Shown in pieces: positions 1 to 4,688 of a stretch of DNA of 5,497 nucleotides. Where the stretch lies: the NCBI GenBank assembly GCA_021806345.1, contig JAJZXP010000332.1, positions 1-5,497 on the forward strand, in the 5' to 3' direction. This DNA is from Thermoplasmata archaeon. GTDB taxonomy: Archaea > Thermoplasmatota > Thermoplasmata > Thermoplasmatales > Thermoplasmataceae. The notes beneath the pieces are model-generated. The model searched no databases, had not been told where the DNA came from, and worked only from the letters and a program-made list of their open reading frames with translations. Numbering within the stretch: position 1 is the stretch's first letter; the number at the start of each line of letters is the position of its first letter. The position numbers and the translations under genes were made by a program.

Positions 1-504
1 AACGCTTAGATTTACACCTCCCACTGTGCTTTGAAGGCTATTCTTATCCTGATACACTACAACTTCTCCCTTTTTGATCTTTACCACATCCTGTCTCAAC
101 TTGAGTGATTCCTGAATAGTTTCAACAGTTCTCATTTCTTCAGAAAAGCCTACAATTTTGTCATTATTTAAATTGAATGCATTAGTGATTAGAAGATAGT
201 CATACCTGATTAGTTTTCCATTTCTGGTGTTTAAGCTCTTGTCCTTAGGATTTAGGCGAACAACCTCATCATTAATATACTGAACTCCATTGTTTAGTTG
301 GGAATCAATGCTTCTCCTGAGCATGTGGTGATCCACTAAGGAGGTTGGAATAAAAATATTGGCATCTTTGAATTCAAGATAGTTGGATTTTCCCACCATG
401 ATGATTTCTATTTCCTTTCTGTTTGACCTCTGCAACAATTTGTTTGCCGCCATTACTGCAGTCTCATTATCTCCAAGTATCACAACCCTATCAGGAACCT
501 TCAT
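1..504 (-). CDS. SQR/NDH-2-like FAD-dependent oxidoreductase, degenerate, N-terminal part (runs off left edge)
   Basis: The reading frame stays open for 168 codons from ATG at 504 to the left edge, so the C-terminal part is outside the window. Layout fits the sulfide:quinone oxidoreductase / type II NADH dehydrogenase fold: an N-terminal beta-alpha-beta (residues 6-24, VVILGDNETAVMAANKLL), an acceptor strand EIEIIMVGKSNYLEF (31-45), and the second FAD-fold motif YDYLLITNAFN (101-111). Both signatures are worn. The usual GxGxxG is GDNETA, keeping only the first Gly, and the usual ATG triplet after YDYLLI is missing. A normal enzyme would oxidise sulfide or NADH and reduce quinone at the membrane face. 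Here FAD binding is doubtful, and a structural or partner role is possible. A GGGTGA ribosome-binding site (509-514) lies 4 bases before the ATG and supports the start. Family assignment is moderate; activity cannot be inferred. Confidence 0.6.
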   Translation of the reverse strand, partial: MKVPDRVVILGDNETAVMAANKLLQRSNRKEIEIIMVGKSNYLEFKDANIFIPTSLVDHHMLRRSIDSQLNNGVQYINDEVVRLNPKDKSLNTRNGKLIRYDYLLITNAFNLNNDKIVGFSEEMRTVETIQESLKLRQDVVKIKKGEVVVYQDKNSLQSTVGGVNLSV

Positions 505-551
505 AAATTCACCCGTCACTAAATGACTGAATATCTCTGAAATTATTTCTT

Positions 552-566
552 TGTATTATAATTTTT
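552..566 (-). promoter_or_regulatory. Putative TATA box of the SQR-like gene
   Basis: Read on the minus strand this stretch is AT-only in its core (AAAATTATAATAC). Its centre lies about 55 bases upstream of the ATG at 504. An archaeal start site 25-27 bases downstream would fall near 533, giving a leader of about 29 bases. A leader is consistent with the good GGGTGA ribosome-binding site at 509-514, which is unusual in this window, where the other plus-strand genes look leaderless. Assigned by position and composition only. Confidence 0.35.
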
Positions 567-597
567 ACAATTATCTTTATGTTTTAGACTGGTCCAA

Positions 598-617
598 TTC
601 AAATTTGAACGTTTAAA
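598..617. repeat. Two overlapping short palindromes, possible operator
   Basis: TTCAAATTTGAA at 598-609 is a perfect 12-bp palindrome. It overlaps TTTGAACGTTTAAA at 604-617, which is palindromic except for one mismatched pair. The site lies about 30-50 bases upstream of the proposed TATA box of the flavoprotein gene, a position suited to an activator or a shared divergent operator. AT-rich DNA produces such palindromes by chance, so the regulatory role is only a suggestion. Confidence 0.3.
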
Positions 618-732
618 ATTGGGATTAAATTTCTTAATCGAATTTTTATTTCCTTCTATTTAGTTCCTTTATGGTGCCATTGATAGTTAGATCAATTCGG
701 GTTTATCTATTTCCATGGGCATTTCTTGTTCG

Positions 733-909
733 TTAAATACGCAAAGGGTTAATGTCAAGGTGTTTTCCTGTGAAAAAGAAGATTTTCAAGCCATTCCATT
801 CTATAAGTGAAAAAAATAGAAGGAGATTGAGGAATCCCTGAAGAATATCCGTAACAGATTTTATGAATTTATTGGAAATTTTTTTGGCCTTTTCAATGGG
901 GAATTTCAT
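733..909 (-). CDS. Doubtful small hydrophobic ORF, 58 aa
   Basis: An ATG at 909 opens a 58-codon frame ending in TAA at 733-735. The N-terminal half is Lys-rich and possibly amphipathic (MKFPIEKAKKISNKFIKS), followed by a hydrophobic stretch at about residues 22-46 that could span a membrane once. I recognise no family. Arguments against it: there is no ribosome-binding site; the nearest AT-rich box (913-926) is shared with the opposite-strand channel promoter and would place a transcript start inside the ORF; T-rich DNA read this way gives Phe/Leu-rich peptides by chance; and a plus-strand frame of 53 codons overlaps it. It is listed because a membrane miniprotein next to a channel gene would be worth knowing about. 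Confidence 0.2.
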   Translation of the reverse strand: MKFPIEKAKKISNKFIKSVTDILQGFLNLLLFFSLIEWNGLKIFFFTGKHLDINPLRI

Positions 910-917
910 GTCATAAA

Positions 918-925
918 TTTTATAC
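918..925 (+). promoter_or_regulatory. TATA box of the MscS gene, leaderless
   Basis: TTTTATAC is centred about 25 bases upstream of the ATG at 947. Archaeal transcription starts about 25-27 bases from the TATA centre, so the first transcribed base should coincide with the start codon. No Shine-Dalgarno-like sequence lies before the ATG, consistent with a leaderless mRNA. Confidence 0.55.
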
Positions 926-946
926 TTTATGCGCTAATAGAGTATT

Positions 947-1858
947 ATGCCAGAATCAGCAGGAGAAAAATCTGCCATTAAATCAGTTGCTACAATAGCT
1001 TTTGGTATAATCATAGCAATGGTTTTTGAATATTTTCTACCGGGCATTGAACCCTATATTGATATTTCATCTTCACCGACTACAAACTCTGACATTAACA
1101 GATATATTCAATATGCAGTAATTGGAGTAATCATTGCATCTATCACCTTTATTCTTTTAAGGGTTGTGAGGACATTTATCAATCAATTGATGGCGAGAAG
1201 TAAAAGTAACAAAAATTTAAACGGGGTATACATTCTTATCAGAATCACTGTTTATGCAATTGCCATAGGCATTTTTTTGGGATTTATCGGAGTAAATTTG
1301 CAGGGTGCGATAGTAGGGGGTGCCATAGGTGGAGTAGTACTTGGTCTGGCAGTGCAATCTGCTGCTTCAAGCATACTGTCCGGTGTTCTTGTTACCGCAG
1401 GAGGATTCTTGCAACCTGAAGAGTCAATATCTATTTTTTCATGGATGTTTCCCGAAACAATTACCGGTAAAGTGGAGGATGTGAAGACTTTACACACACG
1501 AGTAAAACTTCCAAATGGCACCAGCATCCTCATACCAAACAATATTCTTTTTGGACAGGCAATATTTACAAGACTGAACGAAGGTAATAAAGTTAAATAC
1601 AATTTAACCTCCACGTTTCCAGCTGACGCTAATGCGAATGAGATTCTGTCAGACATGGACACAAAAAAAGAGCAATTTATAAGGGATTTGGACCTTGTGG
1701 AATTAAAGTATTTCTTAGGTTCTAAGAACGGCACAACAAATAGCATAAACTTTATATTCACACTTCGAGATGTGTTGCAACTAAACCGCTACATTGACTA
1801 TGCTAATAGAATGGTAGAGGAAAGTTACTGGAAAATCAAAAATAAACCAAAAAGTTAA
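947..1858 (+). CDS. mscS: Small-conductance mechanosensitive ion channel (MscS family)
   Basis: This 303-residue membrane protein has the MscS layout. Membrane segments are at about 14-32, 54-74 and 97-116, followed by a Gly/Ala-rich pore-lining helix at about 120-153 (from AIVGGAIGGVVLGLAVQSAA). A beta domain follows at about 157-210 with the family signature LPNGTSILIPNNILFGQ (188-204, compare ADGKIIVIPNGKI in E. coli), then a soluble C-terminal alpha/beta domain. The family opens under membrane tension to release solutes during osmotic downshock. The length is close to E. coli MscS (286). The hinge that reads LQGSLSN in E. coli reads VQSAASS here, so the Gly at the helix kink is Ser, which may alter gating or inactivation. 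The start is supported by a TATA box at leaderless distance. It is followed by rpoL, which has its own promoter, so the two are probably separate units. Confidence 0.9.
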   Translation: MPESAGEKSAIKSVATIAFGIIIAMVFEYFLPGIEPYIDISSSPTTNSDINRYIQYAVIGVIIASITFILLRVVRTFINQLMARSKSNKNLNGVYILIRITVYAIAIGIFLGFIGVNLQGAIVGGAIGGVVLGLAVQSAASSILSGVLVTAGGFLQPEESISIFSWMFPETITGKVEDVKTLHTRVKLPNGTSILIPNNILFGQAIFTRLNEGNKVKYNLTSTFPADANANEILSDMDTKKEQFIRDLDLVELKYFLGSKNGTTNSINFIFTLRDVLQLNRYIDYANRMVEESYWKIKNKPKS

Positions 1859-1865
1859 TTAACTT
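1852..1865. repeat. 14-bp perfect palindrome over the mscS stop codon
   Basis: AAGTTAATTAACTT reads the same on both strands and includes the channel gene's TAA (1856-1858). It lies about 22 bases upstream of the rpoL TATA box. With no loop it is a poor RNA hairpin, so a protein-binding site for the rpoL promoter is a better guess than a terminator. Chance is a serious alternative in AT-rich sequence. Confidence 0.25.
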
Positions 1866-1886
1866 GATGGGCTATGAAAATGCTAA

Positions 1887-1898
1887 TTTTTAATATAC
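1887..1898 (+). promoter_or_regulatory. TATA box of rpoL (rpoL-trmG10 unit)
   Basis: An AT-rich box with the core TTAATATA (1890-1897) lies in the 53-base gap after mscS. Its centre is about 24-25 bases before the ATG at 1918 but only about 18 before the ATG at 1912. With the spacing seen for the channel gene, transcription would begin at or near 1918, so the second ATG is the better start for a leaderless mRNA. Confidence 0.5.
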
Positions 1899-1917
1899 CG
1901 TTTTTAATTACATGACG

Positions 1918-2262
1918 ATGGAAAGTAAAATAAGTATTGTTGAAAAACAGAAGGACTCCATAACATTTGAAATAATGAATTACGACAATACTCTTCTTAG
2001 ACCTTTGGTAGAGGAAATTCAGAAGGATGAACAGGTTACAGAATCAAGGTATTACATAAAACACCCAGTGATAGATAATCCCAGGGTCTATGTAAGGGTT
2101 AAATCTGGAAAACCTCAGGCTGCGGTAAAGAGATCAATAAAAAGACTAAGTAAGGTATTCGAAAATCTTTCTAATGAGCTAAACAAAGAACTCAAGAAAA
2201 ATGACGAACCTGGTGTGGAACTTCCTGAGATGAGCAAAAAGGGCAAGCCAACTGATAACTGA
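1918..2262 (+). CDS. rpoL: DNA-directed RNA polymerase subunit L (Rpb11/Rpo11 homologue)
   Basis: The product pairs with subunit D in the alpha-like platform on which archaeal RNA polymerase assembles. Recognisable family blocks are the N-terminal strand region ISIVEKQKDSITFEI, then NTLLRPLVEEIQKDEQV, the strongly conserved YIKHPVIDNPRVYVRVKSGKP, and a Lys/Leu-rich terminal helix. Two ATGs (1912 and 1918) are in frame; 1918 is preferred because of the TATA spacing and gives 114 residues. Archaeal L subunits are usually about 90-95 residues, so about 20 extra charged residues trail after the helix (from NDEPGVELPEMSKK), and these probably are a disordered tail. The stop codon TGA overlaps an ATG at 2262, which points to translational coupling with the methyltransferase gene, although that ATG is out of frame with it. 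Confidence 0.9.
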   Translation: MESKISIVEKQKDSITFEIMNYDNTLLRPLVEEIQKDEQVTESRYYIKHPVIDNPRVYVRVKSGKPQAAVKRSIKRLSKVFENLSNELNKELKKNDEPGVELPEMSKKGKPTDN

Positions 2263-2374
2263 TGTTTTAAAAAACCCTAAACAAAAAACTCTAGTTTTAC
2301 AAACTGAAAAGGGAAGGGCAGAACTTGCGCGGGAAGAAATAAGATCCTTATCCTCCATCAGCGGTTCAAGTGTT
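2234..2374 (+). other. Upstream in-frame extension of trmG10 with no standard start codon
   Basis: The methyltransferase frame remains open upstream of TTG 2375 as far as a TGA at 2231-2233, but holds no ATG, GTG or TTG. Its translation is protein-like: NPKQKTLVLQTEKGRAELA followed by REEIRSLSSISGSS, matching the beta-alpha pattern expected at the N-terminus of this family. An ATG at 2262-2264, overlapping the rpoL stop, is well placed to start it but lies in another frame and hits TAA after two codons (ATG TTT TAA). One extra T in the T4A6 tract (2265-2274) would give ATG TTT TTA AAA AAC, in frame with the whole protein. Possible explanations are an assembly error, a real mutation, recoding, or a rare CTG (2252) or ATA (2255) start. 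Confidence 0.6.
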
Positions 2375-3241
2375 TTGGAAGAGGATGGCATAAATCTTAC
2401 ATTGTGCGAATATTTCGATGAATTTACGGAGTTAGCTTTTGTGAAGAAGATTGGGCTGGTTATAGAAACGGCCGAAAGTATAGAAGAATTTAAAAAAATA
2501 AACCTCCCAGAAGGGAATTTCTTTGTTAGAGTCATAGATTCAAACAATTGCCACGATACATCAAGCGAGAAGATTATTGGTGAAAATCTGGGTGGTAAGG
2601 GGAGAATCTCTTTTTCAAATCCAGATTTCGTAGTTCTAGCTTTTCATCTAAAGAAGTGGTACATCACTATCCAAGTTTTTGAGAGAAACACCAAGGAAAA
2701 TAGTCAACGAAGAGCTCCATTGAGACCGTTCTTCTCCCCGATTTCAATGGATCCTTTATTCGCATCTTTTGTACTGAATCTGGGTGGATTCCGAAAGGGC
2801 GATGCGATTCTGGATCCATTCTGTGGAGGTGGGGGAATACTGATAGAGGCGCATAAAAAAGGTTTAAAAGTATACGGTCTAGATATTCTTCAAGAAATGG
2901 TAGTGGGCGCCAGAACAAACCTAAAATACTACGGATCAAGGGATTTCAATATCCAGAGGGCAGATTTTTTAAATTTTAACAGTGATTTTAAATTCGATGG
3001 AATTGCTACAGACCTTCCTTACGGTAGGAACTCACATTTGCCGGACAGAACGAATAATTTTTTAAAAAACACTTCCTTGGCGATGTATAGGAATATCACC
3101 AAGGGTGCCAGAGCATGCATTGTTACCAATAATATTGAAAATCTAGAATTTTTTAAAGAAGAATTTTTTCTGGATAAAGTGTTTCCAGTAAGGGTTCACA
3201 AATCCCTTACCCGGTACTACTCAAGGTTGATTAGAAAATAA
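2375..3241 (+). CDS. trmG10: tRNA (guanine(10)-N2)-dimethyltransferase, Trm-G10 family (N-terminus incomplete as annotated)
   Basis: The enzyme transfers methyl groups from S-adenosylmethionine to N2 of G10 in tRNA. Counting from TTG 2375, residues to about 105 form the THUMP-containing RNA-binding part (NFFVRVIDSNNCHD onwards). The family linker QRRAPLRPFFSPISM is at 111-125. The Rossmann methyltransferase domain follows, with motif I DPFCGGGGILIEA at 147-159, the acidic SAM ribose region GLDIL at 168-172, AD at 196-197, and the catalytic motif DLPYGR at 213-218 (the family has D-x-P-Y). The C-terminus RVHKSLTR is typical. At 288 residues it is shorter than the roughly 330-350 usual for the family. 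About 37 further codons upstream look coding, so TTG 2375, which lacks a ribosome-binding site, is probably not the true start. It is likely cotranscribed with rpoL and ends 4 bases from the convergent regulator gene. Confidence 0.88.
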   Translation: MEEDGINLTLCEYFDEFTELAFVKKIGLVIETAESIEEFKKINLPEGNFFVRVIDSNNCHDTSSEKIIGENLGGKGRISFSNPDFVVLAFHLKKWYITIQVFERNTKENSQRRAPLRPFFSPISMDPLFASFVLNLGGFRKGDAILDPFCGGGGILIEAHKKGLKVYGLDILQEMVVGARTNLKYYGSRDFNIQRADFLNFNSDFKFDGIATDLPYGRNSHLPDRTNNFLKNTSLAMYRNITKGARACIVTNNIENLEFFKEEFFLDKVFPVRVHKSLTRYYSRLIRK

Positions 3242-3244
3242 AAA
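3234..3244 (-). terminator. T-rich terminator-like tract after the heat-shock operon
   Basis: On the minus strand the regulator's stop codon is followed at once by TTTTTATTTTC. Runs of T on the coding strand are the usual intrinsic termination signal in archaea. The tract lies inside the last codons of the convergent methyltransferase gene. No matching T-run is seen just after the plus-strand stop. Confidence 0.35.
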
Positions 3245-3245
3245 C

Positions 3246-3833
3246 TTATTCTTCAAAAAAAGTATCGATTATACCCTGAACGATTTCGATTGGCACATCA
3301 AGTTCCTCTGCAACCCGTGCTTCATCCATGGAGTCAATGTAATCCAATAAAATCCTTCTGGCAAATTGCTGTTTTACTTCGCTATTTATTTTGTTCCTCA
3401 TATTTTGTACAATCTGGTTTTTTTCTTCAAGTAATTCCTGTCTTTTCAGAATTAACTTTTCCATGTCAGAATTTATTGACCTGATCCTTTTCAGTGAATT
3501 ATCTAACCCGGATTCTCTCTCCTTAGGGGCTTCTAAAGTATACTTGGCTACTTGAATGAAACTTGGCGTATAGTCAATCACCACACTTAGAAATCCGGTT
3601 GGTCTGTACACTTTTCTTGGCGGACCAAAACTACTTGGCACAGTCCCCATAGACAGAATCATGTTAGCCTTTTCAAGAATTTCCAGTTGCTTGTTTATTG
3701 CCTGCTGGGAAATACCTAAACTTTTGCTTAATTCTAGGCCATAAGAATCTTCAATCAGTAACTGTCTTAAAATTGATCTTCTAGTAGAGTTTTCAAGGAT
3801 GGATAAAAGAGTGTCTATGTCGTCCATATTCAC
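3246..3833 (-). CDS. ArsR-type winged-helix regulator, Phr/HSR1-like heat-shock regulator
   Basis: The 195-residue protein opens with a winged helix-turn-helix: residues 5-29 (LLSILENSTRRSILRQLL), recognition region YGLELSKSLGISQQAINKQL (31-50), then a wing with GPPRKVYRPTG (70-80). A long charged coiled coil follows at about 110-158, probably for dimerisation, and a short C-terminal helical piece at 168-195. Order and length resemble Phr of Pyrococcus furiosus and HSR1 of Archaeoglobus fulgidus, which repress hsp20 and AAA+ ATPase genes; this is from memory, not a search. It sits directly behind hsp20, with its GTG start overlapping the hsp20 stop by four bases (GTGA). An alternative ATG at 3827 has GAGTGA just upstream. 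The inferred role is repression of its own operon through the palindrome at 4394-4414. The DNA-binding call is firm; the heat-shock role rests on context. Confidence 0.82.
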   Translation of the reverse strand: MNMDDIDTLLSILENSTRRSILRQLLIEDSYGLELSKSLGISQQAINKQLEILEKANMILSMGTVPSSFGPPRKVYRPTGFLSVVIDYTPSFIQVAKYTLEAPKERESGLDNSLKRIRSINSDMEKLILKRQELLEEKNQIVQNMRNKINSEVKQQFARRILLDYIDSMDEARVAEELDVPIEIVQGIIDTFFEE

Positions 3834-4390
3834 TCAATGTTTACAGATTTTCCCGAATCGCTCTTTGCTTTTTCCAACTTGAGAGTCACGTCTAGTATTC
3901 CATTCGTAAACTTTGCCTTGGCTGATTCAGGAACAACTGGTACCTGCAGTTCCACATTTTTGTAGTATTTCCTGGAACCCTGGGATACTTTGATTGTAAC
4001 TTCATTCTCTGATACCTTTAGATCTATATCTTCTTTGGAAATCCCTGGAAGCTCAAATGTAACGTAAACATTCTCCTTGTCATAGTTAATATCGGTAAGT
4101 GGCTCTCTAGTTTCTACATCCGGAGGTCTAGAATTCAGTGAAGGCTTGTTTGGTAAATTCCCAAATTCCTGGAAACTCGGCTTTCCATCTGGTCCAACCT
4201 TGTATGAAAATCCATAGACAAATGGCCCTATCACACTCTCATCACCGTTTCTCATCAGATTTTCCATCATCTTCTTCATTCTCTCATTCACTCTCTCGAA
4301 GTTAAATCCGAAATCCTCGAACATGTCGTCAAAGAAGTCGTCATCCCATTCATCATCTCTTTTCTTTCTGCTTCCTACCATATACATCAT
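3830..4390 (-). CDS. hsp20: Small heat shock protein, Hsp20/alpha-crystallin family
   Basis: This is an ATP-independent holdase chaperone expected to form large oligomers that bind unfolding proteins. The acidic N-terminal arm (to about residue 50) precedes GPFVYGFSYKVGPDGKPSFQ (55-74), a block I associate with archaeal Hsp20s. The alpha-crystallin domain spans about 96-173, with YVTFELPGISKEDIDLKV (109-126) and the hallmark NGILDVTL (163-170). The C-terminal VNI (183-185) fits the IxI/V motif that docks onto neighbouring subunits. Three in-frame ATGs occur: 4390, 4387 and 4381. The third, reading MVGSRKK, has GAGATGAT a few bases ahead and may be the true start. It is the first gene of a two-gene operon with the regulator, and its promoter carries a perfect inverted repeat. 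Confidence 0.93.
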   Translation of the reverse strand: MMYMVGSRKKRDDEWDDDFFDDMFEDFGFNFERVNERMKKMMENLMRNGDESVIGPFVYGFSYKVGPDGKPSFQEFGNLPNKPSLNSRPPDVETREPLTDINYDKENVYVTFELPGISKEDIDLKVSENEVTIKVSQGSRKYYKNVELQVPVVPESAKAKFTNGILDVTLKLEKAKSDSGKSVNIE

Positions 4391-4393
4391 CTC

Positions 4394-4414
4394 TTGTCAA
4401 CCATCAGTTGACAA
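4394..4414. promoter_or_regulatory. Perfect inverted repeat at the hsp20 promoter: probable operator, or 5' RNA hairpin
   Basis: TTGTCAAC at 4394-4401 and GTTGACAA at 4407-4414 are exact reverse complements separated by five bases. The repeat ends three bases before the hsp20 ATG (4390) and covers the start site of about 4412 predicted from the TATA box at 4432-4444. A symmetric site over the transcription start is where a repressor of the Phr/HSR1 type would act. Transcribed from 4412, a six-base-pair stem (GUCAAC/GUUGAC) would still form just ahead of the start codon, so an RNA-level role is possible too. Confidence 0.65.
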
Positions 4415-4431
4415 CTATGTATTACTTTTAT

Positions 4432-4444
4432 CTATTTAAATTTA
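4432..4444 (-). promoter_or_regulatory. TATA box of the hsp20-regulator operon
   Basis: On the minus strand this reads TAAATTTAAATAG, a good archaeal TATA match. Its centre at about 4437 predicts a start at about 4410-4412, inside the inverted repeat, and a leader of about 20 bases. No better box lies between it and the ATG. Confidence 0.55.
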
Positions 4445-4688
4445 TCTAGACTACACCTCCAGAGAATGATCTGTCAGTCCAAAGGACGATTTTCCATGGT
4501 TTTCCTTTTCTAACTTAATCTACCCTCGGTACAACTATTATGGAAATTGGGATGCGTTATGTAATATAATTTCATAATCTCTCAATGTGTAGACTTTGTA
4601 CCCGTGAAAAGCCATGAGCATTCGTTCATTGTCAAACCTTCCTATGTGAACTTCATTTTGGAATGGAATTTATATAAAATGAAATTTC
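4445..4688. other. Intergenic stretch with a TATA-like box and a doubtful 27-codon ORF
   Basis: TTTATATAAA at 4669-4678 is the strongest TATA-like string in the window and, being nearly symmetric, could serve either strand. On the minus strand a frame with no stop from about 4664 to TAA at 4538-4540 contains ATG 4621 and reads MLMAFHGYKVYTLRDYEIIL, then seven more residues. Upstream of it lies AGGAAGG. It may be a remnant, a tiny gene or chance. A GGAGGTG string on the minus strand (4454-4460) has no start codon behind it. Nothing else was recognised. Confidence 0.3.

Larger units (their letters stand above)
505..946. other. Divergent intergenic region, 442 bases
   Basis: The region separates the minus-strand flavoprotein gene from the plus-strand channel gene and must hold both promoters. 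Besides the two TATA boxes it has a pair of overlapping palindromes at 598-617 and a doubtful 58-codon minus-strand ORF at 733-909. The rest is AT-rich, without hairpins followed by T-runs, tRNA-like cloverleaves or repeats that I can see. A short plus-strand ORF of 21 codons from ATG 671 has no support. Confidence 0.6.

Noticed and set aside
395..410. ATGATGA string resembling a box C of archaeal C/D guide RNAs
   Set aside because: No box D or second pair of boxes at the right spacing, and it lies inside the flavoprotein coding sequence.
671..736. 21-codon plus-strand ORF starting ATG GTG CCA
   Set aside because: Too short, no ribosome-binding site, no TATA box at a suitable distance and no recognisable similarity.
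820..981. Plus-strand open frame of 53 codons running into the start of the channel gene, with GGAG just inside it
   Set aside because: It has no ATG, GTG or TTG near the ribosome-binding-like site, overlaps the channel gene out of frame, and the channel's own TATA box lies within it.
1252..1761. Long minus-strand open frame (169 codons) inside the channel gene
   Set aside because: It lies wholly within a gene with clear MscS motifs and its translation matches nothing known; it is a by-product of the sense codon pattern.
2179..2547. Minus-strand open frame across the rpoL-trmG10 junction
   Set aside because: The plus-strand readings here match known families on both sides, while the minus-strand translation is low in pattern and overlaps both.
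2667..2939. Minus-strand open frame of 90 codons inside trmG10
   Set aside because: It covers the plus-strand linker and motif I of the methyltransferase, which are unmistakable.
4454..4460. Perfect Shine-Dalgarno string GGAGGTG on the minus strand upstream of hsp20
   Set aside because: No start codon follows within a workable distance, and it lies upstream of the hsp20 TATA box.
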